The position numbers were made by a program, and so were the translations under genes. 64,000 nucleotides of DNA from Macrotrachela quadricornifera (Eukaryota > Rotifera > Eurotatoria > Philodinida > Philodinidae), in the NCBI GenBank assembly GCA_022393335.1, contig JAJEKB010000420.1, positions 1 to 64,000 of the forward strand, read 5' to 3'. Shown here piece by piece: positions 10,764 through 23,789 of the stretch; the stretch's first letter is position 1; the number at the start of each line of letters is the position of its first letter. The notes beneath the pieces are model-generated. The model did no database searches. It was not told the origin of the DNA and was given only the letters and a program-made list of their open reading frames with translations.

Positions 10764-13155
10764 TACTTCAAATACAATATGTATTATAAATTCACTGAGT
10801 AAGCTTGTTATAATATATTAATCAATAAATCGTTCAGCAAAAGATGACGTTATTGTATGATGTGAATTTTAAGTAGTTAGAAATAGAAGAATTAAATAAA
10901 GCAATACCTATACAATTGTTATTATTCTATTTAGTTTCTTCAAAGAGGTTTTGATGTCTATATGAATATATATCAAACTGAAAGTAGAACTGTGTTTTTA
11001 TGTTTTTCTATTGCATCTTCGCAAAAGCTCAAGATATACAGTAACATTTTTTGTCGATAGAACAAAATGAGTGTAGAGAATTTACATGGCAACTTTAGGT
11101 ACATTTATAAAATTTATATACTATTCATATTTTACTTCATGAGAGACTGATTCTAACATGTTTTTTGTATTACAAATATGAATTATATAAAATGATTTGA
11201 AACTGGTTATTTTTTTTTATCAAATGACTTTTGCAATTGACCTTTTGGTTGTTATGTTTTGATTAGGTCAGCAGATCCCACTGGTTTTAATTCTAATATG
11301 ATCAATCCTAATAACTATAGGAAAGCCATCCAGATCAATCAAAGAACTTTAAGCCAGACGAGTCATCTATCTATAACCACAATTATTCTTCTGAAAAGCA
11401 TAGATGGTCAGTTTAGAAACTTAAAAAGTGTTGAGTATATATTTACCTTACCGAGGCTATTTACGAATAGTACTACATATCGTAAACTAATTCGAAGGTT
11501 AACAGTCTTTGTCTTATAACATATCAAGAACAAAATAAAACTCATATTAAGAAAGTTGCTGCAATCGTCTAATATATACTTAGGTGATTCCAAAAATAGT
11601 GGCAGCAATACATTAATTCCTTATAAAAAGTGTTAAGAAGCTTTATCTTTATACAGTATGATAGAGGAAAAACAGTTCTATTTTTCCATGTTAGCTGAAC
11701 ATAATTCAACTAATGTCATAATTATGGAACTTTAATAAAATATGTTTTACTCGCATATACCATGACAATATTAGCGTCCATTTAAATAATGAACGGTTGA
11801 ACATTTTTTGAATAACTTTTGATAGAAACAAGATAGAGCACTGCGACTTTCACCGTTGGAAAGATAAGATGAACGCGCATCGAATCATATATAAAATGTT
11901 TTTCCCATATAACCCTGATACGGTTTTTAGCTGCTATTTTTAAGAAAAAAAGTATCTAGTGATCTGTTTACAGTGAATTTCAATAATCAAATATACATTC
12001 AAACTACTAATTAAAAATCTACAAACTGTAAAACGCCGAGATGAATAATATGTATTCTAATCCAGTCTTTAATGCAATATTCTAGCGATTTCTGCAAAAA
12101 ACAGAAAATTTCATGTTTGTGTTTTCTGGTTTTTTTAATATCAAGAACATTGTCTTCGAAAGTTAAAAAATGAAATAAAAATACTTCAGAAATCAGTAGT
12201 AGAAACTTTTGTAATACACGATCTGACGCATCTTTATTTCCTCTTTCCTGCGGTCAAAACTATAGTTTTCTATCTTGTTTGTATCAAGATTTATTCAAAA
12301 AATATCTACTAACATTCATGTTATTGCAATACATCCGAGAAAGACAGATCTTATTGAAATTTTATTGTTATAATATTGGTTAAAGTGTGATCAACTAGCA
12401 TAAAAAAATAGAGCATTCTTTTCTCTATCAAACGGCACAGAAAAAAAGGTTATTTATATTTTTGTTTTAAGAAATCAAAGCATCACTATCACTACATTTT
12501 AAATGACCTAACTATCTGGATTCTTATACACTGAAATACAAAATGGGAAAGCTCTTATGTTTGCTGATAAAAAAGAGGTATTCTCAACAAAGCTTTGAAA
12601 TAATATTAGATGCAATATTTGAATATTTCGTATATACAGAATTGATAATATTTAAGTTGAACGTTATTTTAAAGTATGGCAGATGAATATGTATCGTAGA
12701 GTACAATTGAAAAATCTAGACGCCTAGAAATCAGAATATTTCTAAAATACAAGTTTTCAACTGAATTTCTTATACTGATACTTCAGAAAGTATATGATGT
12801 CTCGTCATTCCTTAAAAATTCAGTATGGGAACGATCTCTTTATATTAGACTCCATACTTGTTGAGCTCTAAAAAACGGTACATACCCGATTGAAATCAGA
12901 GCGTAAGATCGGTAGACTATCCGTCCTTAGTCATGTTCAATGCTACAACTAGACAAGCTAGTTTATCAATCTTTTATCTCATTCAATCATATAAGTAATT
13001 TGTAAGCATCATACTCATTCAACCTATAGAGTTGATATATATATAAAATAAATGTTGTAAATTAGTTCAACGTATATTTAATAATAACTATTTATAATAA
13101 ATATGTTTATTTAAAAACGAAAACTAAATTTACGACATAAACAATCAAATAACTT
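10764..13155. other. AT-rich intergenic region with a lone mariner-like terminus
   Basis: No gene is recognised. At 11579 a TA is followed by CTTAGGTGATTCCAAAAATA, which resembles the CTTAGGGCATACCAAAAGTA terminus of the foldback family at 28561. No matching opposite end was found nearby, so it may be a solo terminus or an older relic. The frame at 11259-11519 has no recognisable features. Confidence 0.4.
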
Positions 13156-15037
13156 TTAATAACCAAAATAAATTCGTTCTTTGCATACATGATCAACAGC
13201 TTGATTAATAGTAAAATCATTCAAACCAATTTCACATAAATTTGCCATAATATAAAGTTTATTAAGAACAAATTCATTCTAAATAAATAATAAATAAATA
13301 ACGAAATTTCCAAAAAAAAAGGTATAAACAAACCTGAAGGTCAAAACATTTTTTATGAATATATTGTGTTACAGATATATAACAATCATGTTGTGTCAAT
13401 TTCATACGTTTTTCTATAACCATATCTAAATAATTTCCACGATTTAATGATAATGCTGTTGATGCTATTTGATAAATATTATTAAAAATTATATTTCGAT
13501 CCTAAATGAAAATAATTATATATATATTTGTTTTAAAACAATGAAAAATAATTAAACAAACATTAATTAATTGAGCAAGTTCATTTTCTAATTCATTTTT
13601 TTCATTTGAATTTTCTTTAACAATTGCTAAACGATGTTTAACAATTTCAATACGAACATCTTCAACAGGTACAGCATCACGCTATATAAAATAATAATAA
13701 TAATAATTAATGATTAAAAATATTTTTATATCTTACTCGAAGTAAACTATTATAACGATCAATAAAAACATTATATTTTGATATATTCGATTTTTTTGCA
13801 CTTTGAAATTCACTTACATTATGAGATTTAGCTAAATTCTAATTAAAAATAAAAAGAATTATATAAACAAAACTAAAATAATATTTTTTTACAAGATCTC
13901 CATATTGCATAACATGACTTGTATTTGTTTTCTTTTGTGTTATTAAATATTGTTGATATAATGTTTCGTTATCAAGTTGTTCAACATCCGAATCTTCCAT
14001 CCATACAACTGAATAAACATCACCTAAATAGGTTCCACGTACTAAATCATGGTAACAAGCATAGGATGATTCTTGAGCATTTGCTGCTGTTGTTCCATAA
14101 ACATTTATTTTATCTGATAAAATATCTTCAAGCATTGAACCAGATTCACAAGCTTCAATATAAATAACCATCTATAATAAGTAAATTTTATTTTCTATTC
14201 GATTTTAATATATATAAATTACTTGTTTATATTTCTTTTGATTATACATTGTAGTAATTGTTTTATTCAAATCTTTAGCATAGAGCTAAAAACCCAAAAA
14301 TATATTGTTACTTTTAAGAAATGATTCCAGTATATAAAACATACCACACCTTCTGGAAATGCAACTAAGCCTTTGTGAAAGAAAAAGTAATGTCTACATT
14401 AGAATAAAAAATAAATAAAAAATCTAACTTACCAACAGCACCATGATCAGTATAATAAATAAAAACATTATCATCAGGACCACTATAAACAAATATATAT
14501 ATAAAAGAATCTACAAAATTTCTATTATTTTCTACCTTTCAAGCACTTTTCCACTACCTACACCTTGCATTGCTTCTTTATTACCAAGTAAAACATTAAT
14601 AAAATTATCAGGTGTTACATCCTATTTATAAAATATCAATAAAATAATAAAGTATCAGATTTTGTTACTTTGCCAGTATAATCATGAGGTACTCCATGAT
14701 AAACATCTTCTCCTTTAGGATGATTAATAATAATACCTTTTGTTGGATTTCTAAATATCAAAACAAAAAAATAAATAAATTGAAAATATTTTATTTAATA
14801 AAAATATATAACTTACCTCCAATGATGTGCTAAATCATCATACATCATAACAATAATATTTGAATCTGGAATACCATTTTTATGTAATATTTGATAAGCA
14901 TGACATACATCAGCTTGATGACGATAGTTCACCCAATCACGAGAACCAGCAACGAGTACTGCCCAATTAGCTGCCCAACTACTATTATTACCGAGTAACA
15001 CTATACTTAAAACAAAGAATAATAGTGTTCGATACAT
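13156..15037 (-). CDS. LGMN: Legumain (asparaginyl endopeptidase, peptidase family C13)
   Basis: A spliced gene of about eleven exons separated by introns of roughly 50-70 bases. The start at 15037 gives a signal peptide ([16 protein letters not shown]), then the family's opening strand WAVLVAGS and [15 protein letters not shown]. Later exons encode [32 protein letters not shown], the YYTDHGAVG segment with the catalytic His, and [11 protein letters not shown] with the catalytic Cys. [32 protein letters not shown] and [11 protein letters not shown] follow. The C-terminal exons form the prodomain and end ...KERIYFGY. Summed exons give roughly 440 residues, close to animal legumains. The enzyme cleaves after Asn (and Asp at low pH) in lysosomes or secretions. 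All key residues are present and no disruption was seen, so it is probably functional. Confidence 0.9.
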
Positions 15038-16632
15038 TGTATGTTGATGGAATAAGAAAAAAACTAAATGCTACCAAATAATCTGTCTTACAGCTTAATT
15101 TATATTAAATTTTTCATGATGATAGTATGCAGTTAACAATAGTTTTAAATAATGATATTGCATTTTGTATATGAGAAAGATAACATAACTTATTTTTAAC
15201 TATGATGTGAATGATAAAAGCATGAGATCAAATGCACATGTATAAAGTACTGACAAAGAATAAAAGAAAAAATCAGAAGTTTTAAATTATTATATTTTAA
15301 ATTATATAACAGTACATTATCATAAACAATACATTTTTTTAAACCAATTTTTATCATCATACTACTAATATATTCAATAAAATCGGAATTGAACGTTTAA
15401 AATCTTTCATATGTAAATAAAAGAATAATGATACATCAATCGATTAAATATAGTTGAGATAATGATATTTAGTAGAATATTGTTGCTGCTTGTTTAATTG
15501 ATGACTAAATAAAAATTGACGAAAATTATGTTTTTTGAGTAACTTATAGAAATTCAAATATTTAACAATTGCTGATATATCTGATTGTATTTCTTAATAT
15601 ATTAATTTGGTTGATACTTCTCTATTATCAATCGAAAAGAATTTGATTTTGTTCGATATTCATATACAAATGAGAATGTATCTTCTTCAACCGTTTTAAA
15701 GATAATGTAAGTTATTAAATTGCAATCTAACTTAAACTTTCTTACACGAACTAAAATGTACCTAATCATCGCTAAAATTCGTAATTAACTAACTTCATCT
15801 CTTTATTCTAGTTGATTTTTCATGTTAAAAATCCATCCCGGTAGATATTTGAAATGATGTTGTTTGTAAAACAAAAAGCAGCAAGTAAATATTTTTTATG
15901 ATTCATTAGAATATCTAAAGTTGATAAGATAGGCCATGATTGAGTATAAATCTTTCACCAATATTTGGCATCTTCACAGCAAATATTATAATTTTTTTTA
16001 AAGTTTGTGGTAATAATTGTTCTAATAAATAAAACTGAAGAATCAAAATTGTTTATGTTATATTGATCCATTTAATTCATTAATGACATTCGAAAAAAGG
16101 TTTTAAAAAATCAACAGAAAATATTTCACTGATAGGTTTTTTCTGCTGATATTTTAACTAATTTTTCTCCGATATTTGTTGCTCCTTTACTTCAAAAGAT
16201 CACATACATAACAAAGAAAAGTTAAAGTTATTGTTATAGAAGTATTTTTTTTCAAAGCATATTTTAATCTGAAAATAGCGATAGTATACTGATATATACT
16301 AAATATACACATAGATTAGATTGTATGGCCTTTTAATTATTAGATAGTTGTTAAATTTCTCCACGTATATACTTTCGGTGGAACTCATCTTTCTGATCGA
16401 TTGTGATTATGAATTTGACTAAAAGACTTAACTCAAAAGGACTCTCTATATAGTAAAAGATACCGTACAATGATTAAAAAAAAATGTATATAGACAGAAC
16501 TGTGATTTATATTACAAAAAAAAGTACATTGAATTACTAAAGATAAAGATGAATTTTGAATAGATCAATTTTTTCATAATATTCGATTGATAAGAAATTT
16601 TTCTCATTTTTTGAGAATTTTCTTTTTATTTG
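15038..16632. other. AT-rich 5' flank of legumain, no gene seen
   Basis: About 1.6 kb with frequent stops in every frame. No promoter element can be assigned with confidence. Confidence 0.5.
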
Positions 16633-17684
16633 TTAATACCAAGAATACAACTAGCTTTCAACAATACATGTTCCATTGCTATCTCTGACTTGTCCCCAAC
16701 GCTTTGGTACAGAAAGGATCGCGCGTTCGTAGAAGTTCTGCAACTCTTAGCCGAAAAAGTTGAGGAGATCCATTTCCAGGTTGTTTCCGTCGTCAAACTT
16801 TTCCTCCTTCAAATGGTTAGAAAGAGAACGCAACAAATGATATTCCGTAGGAGCCAAGTCTGGGGAATAAGATGGATGTAGAACCGTAACCTATTCTAGC
16901 TCCAATAATTTTTCACGCGTTAATTTTGCAATATAAGATTTCGCATTGCCATGCAAAAAATAAATTCTATCCGGTTTCTTCTGGAGTTTTGCTGCAGCCT
17001 AGTCTGGTTCTTAGCAATAGAGATCAGCAGTGATAATGCAATTAGTTGGAAGAAGTTCCTAATGAATAATCCCTCTTACTTCCCACCAAACGCTCAGTAT
17101 AATTTTCTGTTGGTCAAGATCATCTTTCAGTATTGTTACATCTTTTTGTCCAACTTCCAGCCATTGCAGCTTGCGCGTGTAATTAACATACAACACCTAC
17201 TTTTCATCGTCGGTAATAAGATTGTAAAGCCATTGGTAGTTGCGATGAGACATCATTAATCCTATGCAAGCATTAACTCTGTGTTGAAGCTGATGTGATG
17301 ACAAATTTTATGGTATCCAAACTTCATACTTCTTCGTTTTGCCTAACTCGTACAGACGTGTTTCTACTGTAATATGAGAGCACCCAAGACGCTCTGCTAA
17401 GCATCATGTAGTCAATCTAGGATCTTCTTCGATAAGCTCCTTCAAGAGACCCCTATTCACCTCTAGTAGTCTTCCAATATGAGATAAATCATCGAGTTCG
17501 AAGTTCCCGTTCTTCAACTGATTGAGCTAACATTTCGCTGTACGAATGGAGAGTGCATCCTTGCCTATCGTATAACATATATTCCTTATTGGTTCTATTG
17601 TCTTATGACTCAGATGGAGCTTATGAAGCAGAAGCACTCGGAGTTCTCTACGAGATATCTTAATTTCTAATTTGAGATCAGCAT
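16633..17684 (-). pseudogene. Dead mariner transposase
   Basis: The minus strand reads as a mariner-type transposase over about 350 codons, broken by several in-frame stops. N-terminally it has SRRELRVLLLH, then SIRTAKC (stop) LNQLKNGNFELDD, the usual helix-turn-helix region. Further on come ITDDEK, WWEVRGIIH, LHGNAKSY and HPSYSPDLAPTEYHLL, and it ends FYERAILSVPKRW, as in mariner proteins. Of the D,D34D catalytic triad, the first Asp (ITDDEK) is present, the second (normally HDNA) is Gly in HGNA, and the third (normally APSDYHL) is Glu in APTEYHL. With the stops this copy cannot be active. Terminal inverted repeats were not found. Confidence 0.85.
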
Positions 17685-17699
17685 GTATATCAATAGTTT

Positions 17700-18368
17700 T
17701 ATTGTTGTTCGAAAGATATTTACACTCTCTTTATATACTCTTAGTATGAAAACTTTCAGAACTTTCTTGACTGCTTATCACGACTAAATTTTAAGACTTA
17801 TATCTAAATTCAGATTTGACTCCGACCAACAAAAAAAATTTCAAATCCAAGCTCGAAATTATATAAATGATGTGTTCTAATAACAAATCAAAATTACAGA
17901 TTATTTTTTTTTAATTTTTATAAAATAAATTTTGTTTTGTTGCGATTATAGGCCTTCTGATTGTTGTTGACGTTGTTGTGATAGTAGTAGAGATAGGTAT
18001 TTAAACACTATAATTATATTCTTCTTCACTTTTTTTTTCTAAACATGATATTTAGAGTAATTACAAAGTAGTTACATTATTCTCCCAATATTCCTCTTCG
18101 GTATTGACTATTCGGTTAGGTATCCATCTTGGCAAACAAACGTCTTCTATAGATCTCGAAAAAAATCTCTGAATATAATCGTAATGTGTTGCTTTTATGA
18201 TTACTAAGTCTTAGTTATAATGATTGTTTGCACGGAGATCGTTCATTGTGAAGAAAAGAAATGAATTCATTTAACAAGAATTATAAGCAAGTGAACTAGT
18301 GCTATTTATGAAAATTTATTTTTTAAAGCATATATTGAAGCAGAAAAGCTAAATGCTATGTTTTTTTT
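17700..18368. other. Intergenic sequence between mariner relic and alpha-galactosidase
   Basis: AT-rich with no gene-like frame; it is the 3' flank of the alpha-galactosidase gene. Confidence 0.5.
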
Positions 18369-20597
18369 TCAATCAATAAGTGTAATCTTGAGCATTTGTA
18401 CTGCATGTCGTTGAATATTTGGTGATGTGTAACCACCATAAAACATTCCCACATCCTGATGAGTCCATAAATCGCGTACCCGAGCCCATTGATTAGCAGG
18501 CCAACCTAGATCAGTCCATTTGACTGTAATTACTTCACTACTAGTACTATTACGATTGAGTAAAAGAACAGCTTGAGAACCATCGGAAAGTGGTCCCGCC
18601 CATATTTCAATAACTTGTGGAGCACTCAAGCATTGGTTAGTATCAATGTTTCTTAATGAACCATCGATTTCATTCCATATCCATGCTTGTTTATGGCAAG
18701 AAGAGATATTGACAAAATGTCTATCCCGATTATGGACATTTAAACTAAAAATAAAATTTGGGTTTCATTTTTAATAATTCACCAATACTTTACGGAATAT
18801 AACTCACCATTTTTTATTTAATTGAGAGACAATTATATGTTTCTCAGTATCCATGATCCACTGTTGATTTTTACCATGGCATGGTGCTTTTGAATGATCG
18901 ATATAACATGAAGTAATGACAAGATTGGTGTCCTCATCAGAATCACATTTGTCAATTGTTAAACATTGCCCATTAGCAGTTAATCGAATAGTACCATCAT
19001 GTGGATTATATATCCACTTTTTGGTCTGCTGTATCGGTTCAAATGGCAAACAATTAGTTGTCAGTACTGTGCTTAAAGCGTATGGTGATTGTGACGATGA
19101 AACAACAATCTTTTTGCCTTGTATACCTAATGGATCTTGATTAATAGCAATTACTTCACGATTTAAATAAATATTCAGAGTAACTTGGCTCATATTAGTC
19201 ACATCACCTCCAATCAAAAGTGGAGCTTTACTAATAGCCCAAAGAGAGAAATAAGAAGTATATTCCACATCTGTCATACCACCATTTCCTATTCGCAACA
19301 CTATAAGAAAAAAAATCCAACGCATCTAAATATGAATGATAATAAAAAAGAACATATTTACTATCAGGATCATTCCAACCACCAGGTCCTGCTTTGTCAG
19401 CAAATTGATTATTCTAAATAAAATTAAAAAGAACTTTATCTAAATATGAAAAATTTCGTATCTTACGATATCCATAGTGCCGATCATCGAATTCCAATTA
19501 TCTGAAATATCATCAGTTGTTCGCCAACTATTGCCTACATTTGCTGCCCACAAGGCAGGTGTGTCGACGCCCCATTCTATTCGAATATAGTAAAAGAAAA
19601 ATTATGACTTTACCACTCCTTTATTAAACATATATATACCACATAAAGAGTAAAAGATTGGTCGACCAGTAGCATTCAAAGCATCACGCATTACTGGATA
19701 TCGTACTTCAGGTTTACTTCCATCTGTATTGCAATTGTCATACTTCAAATAGTCGACACCCCACGAAGCATATGTATTAGCATCTTTTGTTTCATAGCCT
19801 AATGAACCAGGACGACCAGCGCATGTTTTATATCCAGCATCTAATTAACGAATGAAATACAAAACAATTGAACAAAAAAAATATTTTTTTTAATGATAAT
19901 TGTACCGGAATATAGACCAAATTTAAGTTTACGTGAATGAACATAATCAACTAGAGCTTTCATACCACTTGGAAATGCTACTGGATCAACCTGAATAATA
20001 CCATCAGCATCTCGACTAACCTGCCAACAATCATCAAGATTAACTATATGAATAAAAAACATGTAAAAGGAAACATAATAAGAATGTCAATCAATATTAA
20101 AACAAACCATATTCGTAGCCAGCCGCAGCGAGACCACTGGAGATAATTATATCAACTGTTTGCTGTATCCTTTTTTCATTATAATTACACCAAAAATTGT
20201 ACCAACTATTCCAGCCTGAAATAAAATAAACAATTGTAAAACATTTATTTAGGAATGAGAAGTATAGCAGTTACTCATTCACTCACTCAATGCTAGTCAC
20301 TTTTTTTTCGTTCTGTCATTTGAATAGCAGGATACCAAGGAAAATTCGTTCGTTCTTTATCCGCACAATGTTATGTGCCAAGAATATGTCACGAAAGAAT
20401 AAAATTTCTCTTACGTTCTGCCTATTCCAATGACAACGAAAACACTGACTCCAAGTGAGTGAGTGATTGAGTACTATTTTTTCTATCTCTATTTTATTTC
20501 AAGTACCCATTTGTGGTGTTCTTCCAACGCCATTATTGAGACCTTTAGACAGACCCAATAACATAAAAAGAAGCAAAAGCCTTGATAACATTTTCAT
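18369..20597 (-). CDS. Alpha-galactosidase (GH27) with a ricin-B-like insertion
   Basis: A spliced gene of about nine exons. The start at 20597 gives a signal peptide ([19 protein letters not shown]), then the GH27 opening [15 protein letters not shown] formed across intron 1. Following exons encode [29 protein letters not shown], the nucleophile segment [31 protein letters not shown] (acid/base Asp) and GPGGWNDPD. The C-terminal part carries an insertion of more than 100 residues with ricin-B/CBM13 features ([44 protein letters not shown]). The domain then resumes with VLLLNR and WARVRDLW. The family removes terminal alpha-galactosyl residues in lysosomes or secretions. The insertion may add sugar binding. 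Intron 1 holds a small inverted-repeat element. All catalytic residues are intact. Confidence 0.9.
20274..20471. mobile_element. 198-bp MITE in intron 1 of the alpha-galactosidase gene, TA duplication
   Basis: The left end reads CTCATTCACTCACTCA and the reverse complement of the right end reads CTCAATCACTCACTCA. Similarity continues inward (GTCA, TTTTCGTT, GTCATT). TA flanks both ends (20272-20273 and 20472-20473). There is no coding capacity. It sits within the intron, so it need not disturb the enzyme. Confidence 0.7.
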
Positions 20598-22148
20598 TTA
20601 CCACTTTCGAAAAGAAAGAGGTGTGCACAAACGTTGAGTTATCTTTTGTTTTCTTAATGCAAACAAAGATTACTAATCGATATGAAGTTACTACGAACGC
20701 CAATAGTATGCAAGATGCAAACATCCAATTAAAATACAATCAATAATTTACCTATATTGGTCCAATTTTCACTACTAAAAACCTACACCATCCGCAAAGT
20801 TTTTCACATGGAAAAAAATTATAAATACACTACATGGTCAATTTTACCATTACAATAACCATTCATAATAAAAGACCTATATCTTAGTCAAAATTTCTCG
20901 AAAACTTATGGTTTTCTTTGTAAACATCTTGTAATGTATCTTCATATGTTTGCTCAGAAAGAATGAGGAATTCAAAGGATAGCTCGTGAAATTCTGCAAC
21001 GGTTGATTTATGTGTAATGTTTCGACAGACATATAGAGATGGAAGGCTATTACAGAAACGAGTACCGTCGTGGAAGAAAAGAGATTATGGGTATGTTCCT
21101 GTTAATACTTTGTCTGTTCGGATTTTTATTAGACGTCACTGTTTGTAGTTGATGTATCTGAAGATTTTGCGTCGATCACAGGCTTTGAGTAGCAGTGCAA
21201 TAGAAAGAACTGGGAATTTCCTATATTGATGTTATAGTCTAAGCAGACCGCATCTTGAGCTTTCTCGTTAATTTTCATACGATGATCCATATCAGAAGTC
21301 ATCACGTGCGTGATAAAAAATTGTGCTATAATAGCTTCACATGAATAGATTACTATTTTACCAGTAATTCTTTCTATATTGATATCGGTACTCGTTTAGT
21401 ACGTGCCTTACCTCTTCCTTACCTTCACTATTATTCTACTGTCTTTCAATAATAGAAGTTTAAATTAAGAAATCAACATTTTGTATTTATTGATTTTGAA
21501 CTGTTTCAATCAGTCATTTTGTTAATATTCATCATTGATAATATGAGAAACTATATAATCACAGCGTCCCAGGCCAAAACCGCCCGGTCGTAAACGGTCG
21601 CGCGCAGAGAAATACGCCTGTATACCACCGTTTTTTGCCGTATCACCTGTCTCAGTATTACGATCGTATATCTCCGTGTCGTATACGAAGAAATACGACG
21701 ATATACAGAGGAAAACACGCTCGTTTACACACGTGTACGGACTCCATATTCGTCAACCTGGGCATGTTCGCAAATGAGAAGTTATGATATCATATTATCA
21801 TCCACTATTCAATCAGATTTAAATAACAACAATTCCATTTTTTCATTAAAGATGATGATCGAAAAGAAGAAAAATATATTATAAAAATGACTTTTAAATA
21901 AATATGTGAGATAAATGTATAATAATTCACTGATTAAAAAAACGTGTGAATGATACATCATTGTTTATTGTAATCGTCACTCATATTTCCTTATTGAAGA
22001 TTTTCGAACAAACAATCAAAATTATTTTTTCTCCAAATCAAATCATGACTAGTTTTATTTCACATATGAACAAGAAAAAATCTTAATAACACAAAAGAGT
22101 GAATACAGTTTACGTTTCATAAAATAAATCATTGGTGAGAAATTGTTT
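20598..22148. other. Intergenic region, includes a CpG-rich patch
   Basis: No gene is recognised. On the minus strand near 21010-21330 there is a moderately open stretch without identifiable domains. The CpG-rich patch is listed separately. Confidence 0.45.
21568..21762. repeat. CpG-rich island with short inverted ends
   Basis: This stretch is visibly richer in G, C and CG dinucleotides than anything around it (CGGTCGCGCGCAG, GTCGTATACGAAG). It starts CCCAGG and ends CCTGGG, a 6-bp inverted pair, and contains several partly palindromic CGTATAC/CGATATAC blocks. No target duplication is evident. It may be a small foreign or non-autonomous element. Confidence 0.4.
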
Positions 22149-22271
22149 TTATAAATCTTCTTCACATGAATAATAACGATCTTCCTCATTCATTGATGAC
22201 GCTTCAGGTTTTTTGATTACCTCTTGTTTTTTGTAACCAGTAACACAAGTGAACAATATGCTGCGAGGCAT
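22149..22271 (-). CDS. Possible small or terminal exon, unknown
   Basis: A 40-codon frame begins MPRSILFTCVTGYKKQ and ends YYSCEEDL before TAA. It is preceded (upstream on the minus strand) by a good acceptor, TTTTAG, just before ATCACAATG. Composition is protein-like, but no partner exon or family was recognised. It could be chance. Confidence 0.25.
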   Translation of the reverse strand: MPRSILFTCVTGYKKQEVIKKPEASSMNEEDRYYSCEEDL

Positions 22272-23612
22272 TGTGATCTAAAAGATTAAAATCGACGAGT
22301 ACAATATGCATGGAAAGGAACTACAAAACAACAATAAGTAGCGGTAAGAATTAAAAGTAGTTATTCTATTTATGGTTTCTTCACTATTATATATAATTAC
22401 GTTCACAAATATGTAAACCATTCGTTTTCGTCATTATCTCGTTATGTCTATGCATTAATAGTTTGTCAATCAAATAAATCGGACAGTGAGTTCTTCTTCT
22501 ATAAAAGCAATAGTTTCTGAGTATATTTGAAAATATTTTTGTGCCATTTTTAATCAACAAATAGTTCATTAGATATCCAAAATCTGTGTTCATTTGTCGT
22601 TGTTATTACATTTTACAAGAGATGCCGCTTTGATACTCCTTTGGCTATATGATGTTCAAACATTGTATTATAGAAAAAAGCATATAGAAAAAAAAAGAAA
22701 TTCACCGGTAAATAAGAAAGTCTTATAATTATCATAAACAAAAATAAGATTTTCCTATTCTAATTTTTTACACGAAATAGTATCATTATTCTACTGTGCA
22801 CTATAGTCGTATCAACATTGATGAACAAATCTTGTTTTCTGTTTACATGACTTTTTGAACGAGAAAATATGGCCATGATAATGCTTGGCAATAATTGTTG
22901 GTGATGCCATGATACTTTATTGCTAGTCAGTAGCAAGAGTGATACGAATGTAGCGTTTTTTAAGTATAAGATGAAAATAGCTCTACATGTACATATATAT
23001 ATATATAATCTTGAATGCTGCTGACCTCCGTCTATCGCCATTATCCAATCTGCCACCAATTAAGTGAATTCGAAGAATGTGCACCCGTCAGAGAACCGAA
23101 AGAAAGACATTTTTGAGTTTTTTAATGTTTAGAAAAGGAAATGTTGTTGTACCAATAGGCACACTACTACATGATATCACTCTTATGTGATATTACTCTT
23201 ACAAAATATCAAGCTCAACGATCAACTGTATGAATAGGAGTGATGTGCTTTATTAAGAGATATTCGTATATTGATGTTGCGTATATTCAGCTTCTTATCC
23301 TTTTCTTTTGTTTAGTACATTTCTCTCTCGCTTTCGTGTTCTCCTATATAATGTTGTGTTTCATATGACGTGAATACGGTTAGATAATTTGGTATTGAAG
23401 TGAATATTCATATGGTGACGATACTAGTAACGCTACCTCTCCAGTTCGTCATTGTGATCATAGCAAAAGAAATGGTGCAGCAATAACGAAACAATCTATG
23501 CATTCTATATCTTTCATTGCAATTGTAACTAATATAAGTCTAATATACAAGTAACGGTCGTCAAGGACAATTTGCTTGACTCTCAATTGAATTCATTCTT
23601 TTCATTTTCAGC
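22272..23612. other. Intergenic, no gene seen
   Basis: AT-rich sequence with a short AT dinucleotide repeat near 22994-23005. The minus-strand frames at 22387-22593 and 22760-23059 show no domain or signal features. Confidence 0.45.
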
Positions 23613-23789
23613 ATCATTCTTAGATATATTATTGATAAGTCTGACCATATAGGTAACTCACTCAAAGCAAATCTTTTACATTTCACGATTTCGAAAAATC
23701 AAGACTGTAATTTATGTGTTCGACGAATATGCACGGCTGCCGATCGTCTAGTTGTAGGTGACATTTCCTCAGTCTATAAAGAGAATTAG
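23613..23789 (+). other. Possible orphan exon, unknown
   Basis: After the acceptor-like TTTTCAG ending at 23611, one frame stays open for 58 codons and reads like protein (ISKNQDCNLCVRRICTAADR) up to a TAG. No family or neighbouring exon was recognised. It may be a gene fragment. Confidence 0.22.
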
